Below, in pieces: positions 32,457 to 40,468 of a DNA stretch of 64,000 nt (position 1 is the stretch's first letter; each line of letters begins with the position of its first letter). This stretch comes from Pirellulales bacterium (GTDB lineage Bacteria > Planctomycetota > Planctomycetia > Pirellulales > UBA1268). The notes below the pieces were generated by a model, which worked only from the letters and a program-made list of their open reading frames with translations, was not told the origin of the DNA and ran no database searches. Where the stretch lies: positions 17,659 to 81,658 of the forward strand of contig JAGYJY010000019.1 in the NCBI GenBank assembly GCA_018401745.1, read 5' to 3'. The position numbers and the translations under genes were made by a program.

Positions 32457-32996
32457 GTGTCTTCCCCAAAGCCAACACCGCTGGACTCCCTCCGAGAACG
32501 GCTCCGCGCTGTCAGCCTGCGGTGCACCGCTGCCCGGCTGACGGTGCTGCAGCACCTCGTCGACAACAGCGGCCCCAAGACACATGCCGAGGTGTCCGAC
32601 GCCCTCGCCGACAAAGGCTTTGATCGGGCCACGATCTACCGCAACCTCACCGAGCTGACCGAGGCTGGGCTTGTGGCGCGAGTCGAGCTAGGGGATCACG
32701 TCTGGCGGTTTGAGCTCCGCGGAAAGGATGCGGCCGGTCGGCACGAGGAGAGCCATCCGCACTTTGTCTGCACGAGCTGCGGCGAGGTGTCGTGCCTCGA
32801 CGATGTGACCGTGGCGATCACACCCAAGGTGGCCGCCGCAGCGAAGCCGCTGCCCGCCGCTCGTCAGAGCAAAAAGGCAGCAGGCAAAGGCTCGACATCG
32901 CCTTCGGCACGGCCGCGGCGAAAGAGTTTCAATGAGATTCCCCAGGTGACCGAAGTGCTGCTGAAGGGCCGCTGCGGCAACTGCGAGGAGCACTGA
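32457..32996 (+). CDS. Fur-family transcriptional regulator
   Basis: 179 residues starting at GTG 32457. The winged helix spans about 10-85 (RCTAARLTVLQHLVDN, DKGFDRATIYRNLTELTEAGLV). The metal-sensing half has HPHFVCTSCGEVSCLDD and, near the end, GRCGNCEEH: two CxxC pairs for structural zinc, as in PerR/Zur/Fur. Between them is an Ala/Pro/Lys-rich insertion (about 125-155) not typical of the family. Iron, zinc or peroxide sensing cannot be distinguished. deoC starts seven bases downstream, and nrdJ and a hemP with a Fur-like box are close by. Confidence 0.88.
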   Translation: MSSPKPTPLDSLRERLRAVSLRCTAARLTVLQHLVDNSGPKTHAEVSDALADKGFDRATIYRNLTELTEAGLVARVELGDHVWRFELRGKDAAGRHEESHPHFVCTSCGEVSCLDDVTVAITPKVAAAAKPLPAARQSKKAAGKGSTSPSARPRRKSFNEIPQVTEVLLKGRCGNCEEH

Positions 32997-33003
32997 GTCA
33001 CGC

Positions 33004-33717
33004 ATGCCCGCTCACCCGACGGTTGCCGACGTTGCGGCCAAACTCGACCATGCGGTGCTCAAGCCGCAGGCCACAGAGGCCGATCTCGCCGCTGCTGTGG
33101 CCATGTGTCGCAGCCGAGAGGTGGGCTGCCTCTGTGTGCGGCCGGTGGACGTAGCGGCGGCCGCCAGGCAGCTCGCCGGCAGCGGCGTTGTGGTGGCGAG
33201 CGTGGTGGGCTTTCCGCACGGCGGCCACCGCTCTGATGTGAAGGCCTTCGAGGCAGCCCGGGCGATTGCTGATGGTGCCCGTGAGCTCGACATGGTGATG
33301 AACGTGGGGGCCTTTCTCTCCGGTCACACGGGCCTTGTGCAGAGCGATATCGCAGCCGTGGTCGCGGAAGCGAAGGTGGCGGAAGAGCCGGTGCTCGTGA
33401 AGGTGATCCTCGAGACCTGCCTGCTCTCGCTTGATCAGGTGGCTGCGGCGTCGCTGCTTGCCGAAGAGGCCGGTGCCGATTACGTGAAAACCTCCACCGG
33501 CTTCGCTGCCCATGGAGCGACGCCTGAGGCGGTGGTCACCATGCTCGAGACGGTCGGGGGCAGGCTTGGGGTGAAGGCCTCAGGCGGCATTCGCACCTGG
33601 ACGGAAGCCGTGCGGTATCTCGAGATGGGCTGCGGTCGGATTGGCGTTGGCGATGCCGCGACGATTCTCGACGGGGCAACGGCGGCACAGCAGCGGCCCT
33701 CGTCCGAAGCCTACTGA
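33004..33717 (+). CDS. deoC: Deoxyribose-phosphate aldolase
   Basis: 237 residues. KLDHAVLKPQAT opens the TIM barrel, VVGFPHGGH follows, LVKVILETCLL carries the general acid/base region and YVKTSTGF the Schiff-base lysine; VKASGGIRT is the phosphate-binding segment. Cleaves 2-deoxyribose-5-phosphate to acetaldehyde and glyceraldehyde-3-phosphate. Probably cotranscribed with the regulator seven bases upstream. Normal length, no anomalies. Confidence 0.95.
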   Translation: MPAHPTVADVAAKLDHAVLKPQATEADLAAAVAMCRSREVGCLCVRPVDVAAAARQLAGSGVVVASVVGFPHGGHRSDVKAFEAARAIADGARELDMVMNVGAFLSGHTGLVQSDIAAVVAEAKVAEEPVLVKVILETCLLSLDQVAAASLLAEEAGADYVKTSTGFAAHGATPEAVVTMLETVGGRLGVKASGGIRTWTEAVRYLEMGCGRIGVGDAATILDGATAAQQRPSSEAY

Positions 33718-33774
33718 GCGTTCCGCAGGGTGCGTGCTCAAGGGTGCATGCCAGAGCCCGCCGTGCTGGCAGCC

Positions 33775-34752
33775 TCACCCCGCCCGGTCTGCGAGCGGAA
33801 CCGCGGCGCGGCGGAGGTGCCGCGGGCGGATCACCTGGGTGGCCCAGCCGAGCCGTTCCAGCAGCAGGATCACGTAGTAGGTCCCATCGACTTCCCACCA
33901 GCGGTGCTGCACGCTCGCGCTGGACGGGTCGTGGTGATGGTTGTTGTGCCAGCCCTCACCCATCGCCACCAGGCCCACCAGCCAGTTGTTGCGGCTGTCT
34001 TCGCCAGTGGCATAGCTGCGGTAGCCGAAGAGGTGGGTCAGGGAGTTGACGCTCCAGGTGATGTGCCACACCAGCACCGTGCGGACAAACGCTCCCCACA
34101 CCAGCCAGCTTGCTCCCAGGCGGGTGGCCTCTTGCCAGCTGCCACCAGTGAGAAAACCAACGGCACACCCGGCCGCGGCAAAGCCGATCGCATGCGCCGC
34201 GTAGATCCAGAGGATCGCAAACGGGTTTCGCTCCAGCCAGCGGTAGTAGTCGTCGGCGAGGATGTCGCGGGCATACTTGTCAAAGAAGGCGTAGGTGTGG
34301 CGGCCGGGGGCTCGGCGAAAGAGCCAGCCGGCGTGGGACCAGCCGACGCCATCCCTCGGGGAATGGGGGTCGAGGGTGTCGTCGGAGTGCACATGATGGA
34401 GGCGGTGGTTGGCGACCCACCGAGCGGGCGTGTCTTCCAGCGAGCACAGCGCGAACGTGGCCAGCACCCGCTCAACGCGGCTGGAGAGCTTGAGGCTGCG
34501 GTGGGAGAGCGCTCGGTGGTAGCAGAGATTGATGCCGAGCGTGCCAAACACAATCACACCCCCGAGCGCCAGGGCCAGCCCCGACCAGCTGAAAAACCCC
34601 GGCAGCAGGGCGATGCAGGCCAGCAGGTGCACCGCTGTGATCGGCAGCAGGTATTCCCAGTGGGTTGACGGACGGGCAGCGGCAGAGTCGGTGGTCTGAG
34701 GCACGGTGGCGTTCCCTGAGGCAAAGGGCGGGTGAGACGAAAGCGTCGTCAC
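33775..34752 (-). CDS. Membrane fatty acid (acyl-CoA/acyl-lipid) desaturase
   Basis: 325 residues. The three diiron histidine boxes are present: HRALSH, HRLHHVHSD and EGWHNNHHH. Hydrophobic segments before and between them (LLPITAVHLLACIALL; ILWIYAAHAIGFAAAG) fit four transmembrane helices. The delta-9 type SCD-like pattern (DTPARWVANHRLHH) suggests saturated-acyl substrates. It is downstream of hemP on the same strand. Start ATG 34752; the first ~25 residues are low complexity. Confidence 0.92.
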   Translation of the reverse strand: MTTLSSHPPFASGNATVPQTTDSAAARPSTHWEYLLPITAVHLLACIALLPGFFSWSGLALALGGVIVFGTLGINLCYHRALSHRSLKLSSRVERVLATFALCSLEDTPARWVANHRLHHVHSDDTLDPHSPRDGVGWSHAGWLFRRAPGRHTYAFFDKYARDILADDYYRWLERNPFAILWIYAAHAIGFAAAGCAVGFLTGGSWQEATRLGASWLVWGAFVRTVLVWHITWSVNSLTHLFGYRSYATGEDSRNNWLVGLVAMGEGWHNNHHHDPSSASVQHRWWEVDGTYYVILLLERLGWATQVIRPRHLRRAAVPLADRAG

Positions 34753-34853
34753 CCATGCGGGACCGGGCGAGTCGCCCCAGGCATCGACAGCCTTAGGGTA
34801 GCCGTTTGCATGCCCCCTCCGCCAGCGACAAAAAAGCGGAACTACTTGCAGAG

Positions 34854-35057
34854 CTACTTATAGAGGATGAGTTTGCCGCTGCGGGTCTGTCGCAGGCGGT
34901 ACAGCTCTCCCTGATGCAGGATCAGCCGCTCGTTGCTGCCTTCAAGGAGCGTCCGCGAGTCGAGTGGCGGAAGCTGATGGTCGCCTGTGCCGGTCGGTTG
35001 ACCCCCTGCATCCCGGTGCGGCTTCTCGGGGGGCCGCTCGTCTGATGTGGGATTCAT
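34854..35057 (-). CDS. hemP: Hemin uptake protein HemP
   Basis: 67 residues from ATG 35057 (an upstream ATG at 35120 would add 21 unlike residues). The C-terminal half is the HemP signature: LLEGSNERLILHQGELYRLR followed by TRSGKLILYK. HemP proteins accompany heme/iron uptake genes and are Fur-regulated; here a Fur-box-like palindrome lies about 90 bases upstream. No heme transporter is visible in the window. Easily missed because a longer frame runs on the other strand. Confidence 0.85.
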   Translation of the reverse strand: MNPTSDERPPEKPHRDAGGQPTGTGDHQLPPLDSRTLLEGSNERLILHQGELYRLRQTRSGKLILYK

Positions 35058-35142
35058 GGGGAAACACTTCGGCGGGACAAAAAAGATCGAACCGGCCGGA
35101 ACGCCGCAACGCGATGGCAACTCGCGTTGGCTGACTTCTTGA

Positions 35143-35157
35143 TACTGAGTCTCAGTA
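35143..35157. promoter_or_regulatory. Fur-box-like palindrome upstream of hemP
   Basis: TACTGAG-T-CTCAGTA, a perfect 7-1-7 palindrome. The 7-1-7 layout with TGAG/CTCA resembles Fur operators, and hemP genes are classic Fur targets. A Fur-family gene lies 2.2 kb away. Confidence 0.6.
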
Positions 35158-35316
35158 AAGACATGAACATCATCGGCGTTTCAGACGATGGCGTCAATCC
35201 CTCCGTAACACGGCAGACGGAATCTGCCGCCGCGATGCGGCCATACGGGAGGTTCTGCACATCGGCCACCCTCGCTCGACCGCGCGTCGAAGCCATCTGG
35301 CGGCGATGCTACAACG

Positions 35317-36654
35317 ATGCAGTTGTGGGGTGTTTTCACGCGTGTGTGGAGGGCTGGTGTTGTGGTGAGAGAAGCTGTTGTGGTCGGGCTGGTGGCGATT
35401 GTGGCCAGCTGCGTGAGCGGGGCCTGCCCAGCTGCTGAGGCTGCAGTCACCGGCCCGATGCTCGGGGCGGTCGATGAACACTCGGCCCGGGTCTGGCTGC
35501 GGCCCGGCGGCGAGGCTGAGGTCACGCTGACGATTCGCGATCCCGACGGCCTGCCGGTCTTCGAGGAGACAAAAAAGGCCGCGGCGGAGCACGACTTCTG
35601 CCTGCACTGGCAGGCCGGCGATCTCAAGCCGGCGACTGGCTATGCCTACTCGTTTACCTGGCACTCCGGGGGCGGCGAGGCGGCTCCCGTCGGTCCCTGG
35701 CCCCTGCAGACGGCGCCGCCGGCAGACCTGCCTGGCCGGGCCTGCCTGGCCTTCGGCTCCTGCGCGTCGGAGAAGTTTCCGGCGATCTGGGAGCGGATGG
35801 CTGTGGAGGGCGTTGAAGCGGTGCTGCTCTGTGGCGACACGCCCTACATCGACACCTCGGATCTGGCGACCAATCGGCGGCGGCACCGGGAGTTTCTCGC
35901 CCAGCCGGGCCTTGCCGAGCTGATCCGCACCCGCCCCACGCTTGGCACCTGGGATGACCACGACTTCGGGGCCAACGATTCCGATGCCACCAAGGTCGAC
36001 CGGGAGACGATCCGGCAGGTGTTTACCGAATATCGGGCCCTGCAGTCGTTTGGCGAGAACGGCGAGGGCATCTACACGAGCTTCCGTCGCGGGCCGGTGG
36101 AGGTCTTTCTGATCGACGCCCGCTACTTCTCCCAGGCTGGCCCCTCGCCAGTCGATCCGACCAAACCGACGCTTCTCGGCAGGCAGCAGTGGGAGTGGCT
36201 CAAGCGTTCACTGGCCGGATCGACGGCCCCCTTCAAGATCCTCGCCACTGGCATGGTCTGGCACGACAAGCCCAATCGGGAAAAAGACGACTGGCAGACC
36301 TACGCCCATGAGCGGGAGGCGGTCTTTGACTTTCTTGCGGAGCACACGATCAGAGGTGTCGTGCTTCTCGGTGGCGATGTGCATGTCTCCCTGCGGCTTG
36401 AGCACCTGCCCGCCGAGCGGCTTGGTTTTCCGGTCTTTGAGTATGTCGTCTCCCCGCTGCACGACTCGGTGATCCCAAGCCTGGTGCCCAAGAACGACGC
36501 GAGGCTTCGCTGGTCGGCGACGGAGCCCAACGTGTTTCTGCGGATGGTGGCCGACACGACCGGCAGCGTGCCCACGCTCACCTCGACCTGGATCCAGCTC
36601 GACGGCACACGGCTCCACGAGCATGTGATCCGGCTGGAGCCAGCGGCCGAGTAG
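35317..36654 (+). CDS. PhoD-type alkaline phosphatase / phosphodiesterase
   Basis: 445 residues if ATG 35317 is used; GTG 35362 would give a more compact signal peptide (VREAVVVGLVAIVASCVSG). A fibronectin-like N-terminal domain (about 45-140) precedes the metallophosphatase core: CLAFGSCAS, LCGDTPYID, WDDHDFGAND and LLGGDVHVS, the metal-ligand motifs of PhoD family enzymes. Expected to be periplasmic and to release phosphate from diesters or monoesters. Standing alone; no pho box was identified. Confidence 0.88.
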   Translation: MQLWGVFTRVWRAGVVVREAVVVGLVAIVASCVSGACPAAEAAVTGPMLGAVDEHSARVWLRPGGEAEVTLTIRDPDGLPVFEETKKAAAEHDFCLHWQAGDLKPATGYAYSFTWHSGGGEAAPVGPWPLQTAPPADLPGRACLAFGSCASEKFPAIWERMAVEGVEAVLLCGDTPYIDTSDLATNRRRHREFLAQPGLAELIRTRPTLGTWDDHDFGANDSDATKVDRETIRQVFTEYRALQSFGENGEGIYTSFRRGPVEVFLIDARYFSQAGPSPVDPTKPTLLGRQQWEWLKRSLAGSTAPFKILATGMVWHDKPNREKDDWQTYAHEREAVFDFLAEHTIRGVVLLGGDVHVSLRLEHLPAERLGFPVFEYVVSPLHDSVIPSLVPKNDARLRWSATEPNVFLRMVADTTGSVPTLTSTWIQLDGTRLHEHVIRLEPAAE

Positions 36655-36659
36655 GTGCG

Positions 36660-36951
36660 ACATTTCTTTCGCTCCTCGACCGACAGATTCCTCGGCAGCC
36701 GGGGCCATGGGAGCGATCGCGGTCGTCATCGCGGCATGCTCGTGGCGGTGCCGGCGCTTGGTGGCCGGTCGCCGCTGACCGATCAAAAGGCTGTCTGAAC
36801 CGCCCGAAGAGATGTCGAGCGGCTGCGTCAGGCCGCTGTCGGAATAAAACGCATAGTAGGGCGAGCTACTGATATTTCTTCCATCGACCCAGATCGTGTT
36901 GCCGTATGCCAGCGGTGTCAGCAGCATTCCGCAAAGAGCTAACAGCAACAT
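36660..36951 (-). pseudogene. Truncated small secreted protein
   Basis: From ATG 36951 the frame encodes a good signal peptide (MLLLALCGMLLTPLAYG) and a short mature segment (NTIWVDGRNISSSPYYAFYS, then LTQPLD) that looks real. After about residue 56 the composition changes to Arg/His-rich text and the frame runs into the opposite strand of the phosphatase gene. I read it as the 5' remnant of a larger gene, or a very small secreted protein. Confidence 0.35.
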
Positions 36952-37088
36952 GCGTGCATATCGCGTTTGTGCATTTTGTCACATCCTTTGAAATGACGCA
37001 GGTGAAGTGAGCAGGTTTGATCTGTTCCAATCGAACAGGAAACACCCAAGCTTTCCCTGTCCCAGTCGCCGCAAGGTATTCCCACGGC

Positions 37089-38084
37089 ATGGACTTTCTC
37101 AAGATCCATATGATTTGTCTCAAATGCTTCCCGGTTTTCTTTGGCCTTTGCCTGCTCCCCGCGACCCGAGCAGCCGACCCCGTTCGAACTCCCAATGTCG
37201 CTCCGAAGGAGGTTCAGGATTTGCTCACGATTGACAACGGAACGATCCGGGTCGGGATCGATCGTGAGATGGGTGCCTCCATCACCTGGCTCTCCTCGAA
37301 AGGCTATCCGAAGAACATGGTCAACATCCATGACCCGGGCCGCCTCATCCAGCAGTCTTACTATGCAGGCAGGAGCCTCGACCGGAGCGCCGACGGTCAG
37401 AGCAAGTCATGGAACCCATGGGCCTGGAATCCGATCCAGGGAGGCGGGGTCGGCTCGTGGGCGCGGGTAACGAGGTTCGAAAAAAGGAACGGCCAAAGTC
37501 TCTACGCCGAAACCGTACCGAAGCTGTGGGATATGCCGGACGAAGAGGCCGAGGCGATCATGCGGCAGTGGACCGGTTTCGATGAGGATCTACCGGATGT
37601 GCTCGAGGTCCGTTGCGAACTGCTCTGCCAACGAAAGCCGGGAGATCGCTGGGGACCTGCTCTGCCCCGACACCAGGAGGTGCCGGCTCTTTACTTCACG
37701 CGGAACTTCAGTGAATTTCAAAGTTACCTCGGCGAAGGAAAATGGAGGATGGAATCGCAGCCTCCCGGTCCTCCCTGGGGAAAAGCGGTTCCTCCGCGAA
37801 AAGCGATCGCCTGTTTTGAAAAGGGCGGAGAGGGCATTGCTGTTTTCAGCCCGACCGCAACAGAGCACTGGAACTTCGGTCCTCATGCAGGTGGAAGCAG
37901 CCCCGACCCCATGGCGGCACCCTGTGTGCACCTCGCTCCGATTTCAAAAGTGAATCTCGGCCCGCGTTCCACGCTTGGCTATCGCTACTGGATTGTGGCC
38001 GGAACCAAAGACTCCATTGTGAAACGACTCGATGAGCTGTGGGAGAAATACTCGGAGGAATCTTTCGAGCTGACAAATCCTTAG
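37089..38084 (+). CDS. Secreted protein of unknown function, lower GC
   Basis: About 331 residues from ATG 37089, with a signal peptide (FFGLCLLPATRA at about 16-27). The mature protein has beta-rich stretches (LTIDNGTIRVGIDREMGASI, SWNPWAWNPIQGGGVGSW) of the kind seen in sugar-binding or glycoside-hydrolase-associated domains, but I do not recognise a family with confidence. Base composition looks visibly lower in GC than neighbouring genes, so acquisition by transfer is plausible. An internal ATG at 37110 is an alternative start. Confidence 0.7.
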   Translation: MDFLKIHMICLKCFPVFFGLCLLPATRAADPVRTPNVAPKEVQDLLTIDNGTIRVGIDREMGASITWLSSKGYPKNMVNIHDPGRLIQQSYYAGRSLDRSADGQSKSWNPWAWNPIQGGGVGSWARVTRFEKRNGQSLYAETVPKLWDMPDEEAEAIMRQWTGFDEDLPDVLEVRCELLCQRKPGDRWGPALPRHQEVPALYFTRNFSEFQSYLGEGKWRMESQPPGPPWGKAVPPRKAIACFEKGGEGIAVFSPTATEHWNFGPHAGGSSPDPMAAPCVHLAPISKVNLGPRSTLGYRYWIVAGTKDSIVKRLDELWEKYSEESFELTNP

Positions 38085-38440
38085 TCCTTCTCCGACTCCA
38101 CAGGAACGGCTCAAGGCTTCCCCCTGCGAACCAGTATCCGCAGCCGTCCAGCCTCGTACTGCGAGGCATTGTTCGCAAAAGTCCAGTCGCTGGCACACGA
38201 GATCGAGCGACTGCTCTGCGCTGCGGTAGGCGGCACGAGAGACGCCGCCACCCCCGCATCCCTCTGCGGTGGCGCTTTTCTCGCGTCGGCGGAAACTGCG
38301 TCGCAGTTTGCCGGTCCCGGGGCTTCGGCGGCTTGCGACCGGCGTCGCACCTCAACCCTCGACGGCCAGGTCGAAGGGGAGCTGGTGGGGGCCGGTGGCG
38401 ATGACGGTCCAGCCGGGGCGACCCCAGGCATGCCGCCGAC
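38085..38440. other. Intergenic region with hairpins and a possible gene remnant
   Basis: 356 bases, no intact gene. Perfect palindrome AAACTGCG-T-CGCAGTTT near 38294-38310. The string TTCGGCGGCTTGCGACCG here nearly matches one at 40066-40082. On the minus strand 38363-38440 one frame reads GRPGWTVIATGPHQLPFDL and stops, like the tail of a lost gene. Confidence 0.4.
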
Positions 38441-38704
38441 TTACTCGTAATGGCTCCATAGGCGGAGCACTTTGACGATTTTTTCGGCGTCGATGACCTC
38501 ATAGACAAGGCGATGCTGGATGTTGATCCGGCGGGAGTATGCACCCTTGAGATCCCCGACGAGTCGCTCGAATGGCGGCGGGCGGCGAAAGGGGTTCTCC
38601 GCGAGCAAGGTCAGGAGGCTTTCCGCCTTGGGCCGCAATCCTGCGGCAGCAATCCGGCGGGCGTCCTTGCGGGCCTGCCTGGTGAACACGATCTGCCAAC
38701 TCAC
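38441..38704 (-). CDS. yoeB: YoeB-family toxin (mRNA interferase)
   Basis: 87 residues from GTG 38704, whose first bases overlap the antitoxin stop (GTGA). WQIVFTRQARKDARRIA opens the fold, NPFRRPPPFERLVGDLKGAYSRR and INIQHRLVYEV, then KVLRLWSHYE complete a standard YoeB with the conserved C-terminal HY. It cleaves mRNA on the ribosome and is held by YefM. Size matches the family (84-90). The active-site pattern E, R, H appears intact, so the toxin is probably functional. Confidence 0.93.
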   Translation of the reverse strand: MSWQIVFTRQARKDARRIAAAGLRPKAESLLTLLAENPFRRPPPFERLVGDLKGAYSRRINIQHRLVYEVIDAEKIVKVLRLWSHYE

Positions 38705-38943
38705 CAGCCTGGTTCCCGGCTGCACTCACCCGGGGGCGTGGCCAACCCTTCGCGGATCGACTCCCGCATCCCGGGAATGGAGAGGAGATGGAGGGTTTCC
38801 TGAATGGCATCCCAGTCTTCAGCGGATACCAAGACCGCGCTGTGCCGCTCACCCGCAATCAACAGGGGTTCATGCGACGCCGCAGCCTCGTCGATGAGCC
38901 GATGCAGGTTGTCGCGGGCGTCGTTGGCTGAAACGGGCGTCAT
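38701..38943 (-). CDS. yefM: YefM-family antitoxin (Phd/YefM)
   Basis: 80 residues from ATG 38943. ANDARDNLHRLIDEAAASHE, LIAGERHSAVLVSAEDWDAI and TLHLLSIPGMRESI are characteristic of YefM. The N-terminal part binds operator DNA and the C-terminal tail neutralises YoeB. It directly precedes yoeB with stop/start overlap, the usual autoregulated operon. Confidence 0.93.
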   Translation of the reverse strand: MTPVSANDARDNLHRLIDEAAASHEPLLIAGERHSAVLVSAEDWDAIQETLHLLSIPGMRESIREGLATPPGECSREPGW

Positions 38944-39068
38944 CACCACCGCCTCCAGAGGGCTTTCCTGGCCTAGCATACTCCCAGAGCCGTCCCGCCG
39001 CGGCTCCGTTTCGCCTTTCGGGCCGCCCCCGGCCTTGCCGAGTGTGTGCCTAAAAAGCATGCTTTGGC

Positions 39069-39248
39069 ATGCGGTTCGAATGGAAACCCGAGAAGTACCC
39101 GCTCCAATCGATCGCCTTCGTCGTCCTCGATGAATACATCTTTCTGGTGCCGTTCGACGTTGCGGGCGATGTGATCCATCTGCGGACCATCATTCCCAGC
39201 CGCAAGGCAACGCGGCTGTACCTGCAGGAAAAAAGGAGCCGGCCATGA
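39069..39248 (+). pseudogene. N-terminally truncated toxin gene
   Basis: 59 residues. The segment EKYPLQSIAFVVLDEYIFLV and then HLRTIIPSRKATRLYL match the C-terminal half of a common BrnT-like toxin (pattern IFVV-YVYLVPF-TIIPSRKATR), but the N-terminal ~40 residues are missing or replaced by MRFEWKP. Its stop overlaps the ATG of the next gene (ATGA), as in intact toxin-antitoxin pairs. Confidence 0.6.
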
Positions 39249-39343
39249 AACGCCCTACCTCTCGGCTGAATCAGCACGAGAAAGAGATCATCGAGGCATT
39301 CGACCGCGACGAATTCGTTCTTCGAGCGGCAAAACCGGCTTGA
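39245..39343 (+). pseudogene. C-terminally truncated antitoxin gene
   Basis: 32 residues: LNQHEKEIIEAFDRDEFV matches the N-terminus of the CopG-like antitoxin that accompanies this toxin family, which is normally about 80-100 residues. The DNA-binding ribbon-helix-helix part is lost. The sequence then merges with the convergent nucleotidyltransferase gene. Confidence 0.55.
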
Positions 39344-39647
39344 GCCAGTCGATCCGAACCACGCCAAATCGGAAGGCCGTCATGTGGTGCTGAACGAACT
39401 CCCGGATGACGGTGTCGGCGTCGAGCGAGAATCCGCGGCGAATCAGTTCATCGAGCAGCCCAGGCAGCGCCACCTGCGGCACGGACAGAAGGATGTCTAC
39501 ATCCTGTGTGAAACGGGGGCGGCCGCGGAGCATCGTCGCGAGTCCGCCGAGCAGTGCATATTCGACGCCACGCTCGACAAAGACTTCGCTGAGCGTCTCG
39601 ACGGCCGTCACCAGATCGCCCGCAAGCGACTCAGTGGGTTCGGGCAT
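39288..39647 (-). CDS. Nucleotidyltransferase-like protein, 3'-truncated
   Basis: 119 residues from ATG 39647. GVEYALLGGLATMLRGRPRF and TQDVDILLSVP give the nucleotidyltransferase G-G and D-x-D core. The frame reaches RIDWLKPVLPLEER and then ends abnormally; relatives continue about 60 residues beyond WLKPVLPL. The last ~12 residues overlap the truncated antitoxin on the other strand. Probably inactive. Overlaps its upstream partner by 17 bases. Confidence 0.7.
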   Translation of the reverse strand: MPEPTESLAGDLVTAVETLSEVFVERGVEYALLGGLATMLRGRPRFTQDVDILLSVPQVALPGLLDELIRRGFSLDADTVIREFVQHHMTAFRFGVVRIDWLKPVLPLEERIRRGRMPR

Positions 39648-39873
39648 GTCGCACCACGAACTGGCTGATCGCCTCCCGGGCGGCCCGCTCCTGCCGCTCT
39701 TGCTCCGCTTCGAGATGGGCTCGTTTCGGTGACCTCGCCAGCAAGATCGCCCCCCCGGCGAGGGTCGATCGAATCGCCCGCATCCGCTCCTCGGGCGAGG
39801 CGGTGCGAAAGCGGGCAGCCTCCTCGGCGATGACCGCGGAGTCGCTCGGAAAACGGAGGACACCGATGACCAT
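39631..39873 (-). CDS. Small partner protein of the nucleotidyltransferase
   Basis: 80 residues from ATG 39873. FPSDSAVIAEEAARFRTASP, EERMRAIRSTLAGG and a charged C-terminal helix with EQERQERAAREAI resemble the short proteins that are co-encoded with planctomycete nucleotidyltransferases, possibly as a two-gene toxin-antitoxin-like unit. Overlap with the downstream gene supports cotranscription. Function not established. Confidence 0.55.
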   Translation of the reverse strand: MVIGVLRFPSDSAVIAEEAARFRTASPEERMRAIRSTLAGGAILLARSPKRAHLEAEQERQERAAREAISQFVVRHARTH

Positions 39874-40080
39874 GGCGTGGCAACGCTCGCAACCGGGATT
39901 TGAAACTCTGTAGGAAGTATACGAACCAAACGGTGCCAGCCACCAACTCTGGGCCACAGCCCTTGGCGAGGCCCGCGGGCCTGAAGCCCTTTGAGTAGCG
40001 TGGAGCAGGTGGATGATTCGGGGCAGAAAAGCTGCCAGCTTGCCCACCTGCGTGGCCGAACGCCTGTCGGCGGCTTGCGA

Positions 40081-40130
40081 CCGCACAGCGGCCTCTGCGA
40101 GGGGCCTCCGGCCTCCCGAATCCCGTCCCG
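40081..40130. repeat. Cloverleaf repeat, degenerate partial copy
   Basis: Retains three triloop hairpins in order, CCGC-ACA-GCGG (40081-40091), CCTC-TGC-GAGG (40092-40102), GGCC-TCC-GGCC (40103-40113), then the right arm CCCGAATCCCGTCCCG (40115-40130). The left outer arm is missing. Stems have changed on both sides relative to copies A and B while pairing is kept. Confidence 0.7.
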
Positions 40131-40228
40131 TTTGCCTTCGGTTGCGGATCTCGATTGACGCGGAACGCAACGCTCGACGTCGGGTCGGGCGGAGGCATTC
40201 GGCGGTAGACGTCACGCCGGTGGATGCT

Positions 40229-40306
40229 GATGCGTTCCCCCTTGAACGCGACACCATTGAAGGCACTCGGAGGAATCCGGGTCTCAGAGGCATTGAGGCT
40301 GTTCAT
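40229..40306 (-). pseudogene. Phd-like antitoxin remnant
   Basis: ATG 40306 begins MNSLNASETRIPPSAFNGVA and continues FKGERISIHRRD, like the first ~26 residues of Phd/RelB-type antitoxins, after which resemblance stops. No toxin follows. Confidence 0.35.
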
Positions 40307-40468
40307 GGGAGGGGCCTGCGAGGCGACGTGTACGATTCGCGCGACTCGTTCATTTCGGCAGAGTCTGGGCTGGGCGGCAAGTGAGTCGCAAAGGCCGTCT
40401 TGCCCGCACGCTTGCCCGTCTCGCCGCTGCCGCCTGGCGTGCGGAAGTGCCATTGACCCGGCTACTCC

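Larger units (their letters stand above)
39874..40468. other. Remnant-rich gap
   Basis: About 595 bases without an intact gene. It holds a partial cloverleaf repeat (40081-40130) and the start of a Phd-like antitoxin remnant on the minus strand (from 40306). Longer frames through it have no family resemblance. Confidence 0.5.

Noticed and set aside
34806..35045. Plus-strand 79-residue frame
   Set aside because: Antisense to hemP, which has the real family signature.
39608..40453. 281-residue minus-strand frame
   Set aside because: Crosses a repeat and several remnants; only its short Phd-like part (from 40306) resembles a protein.
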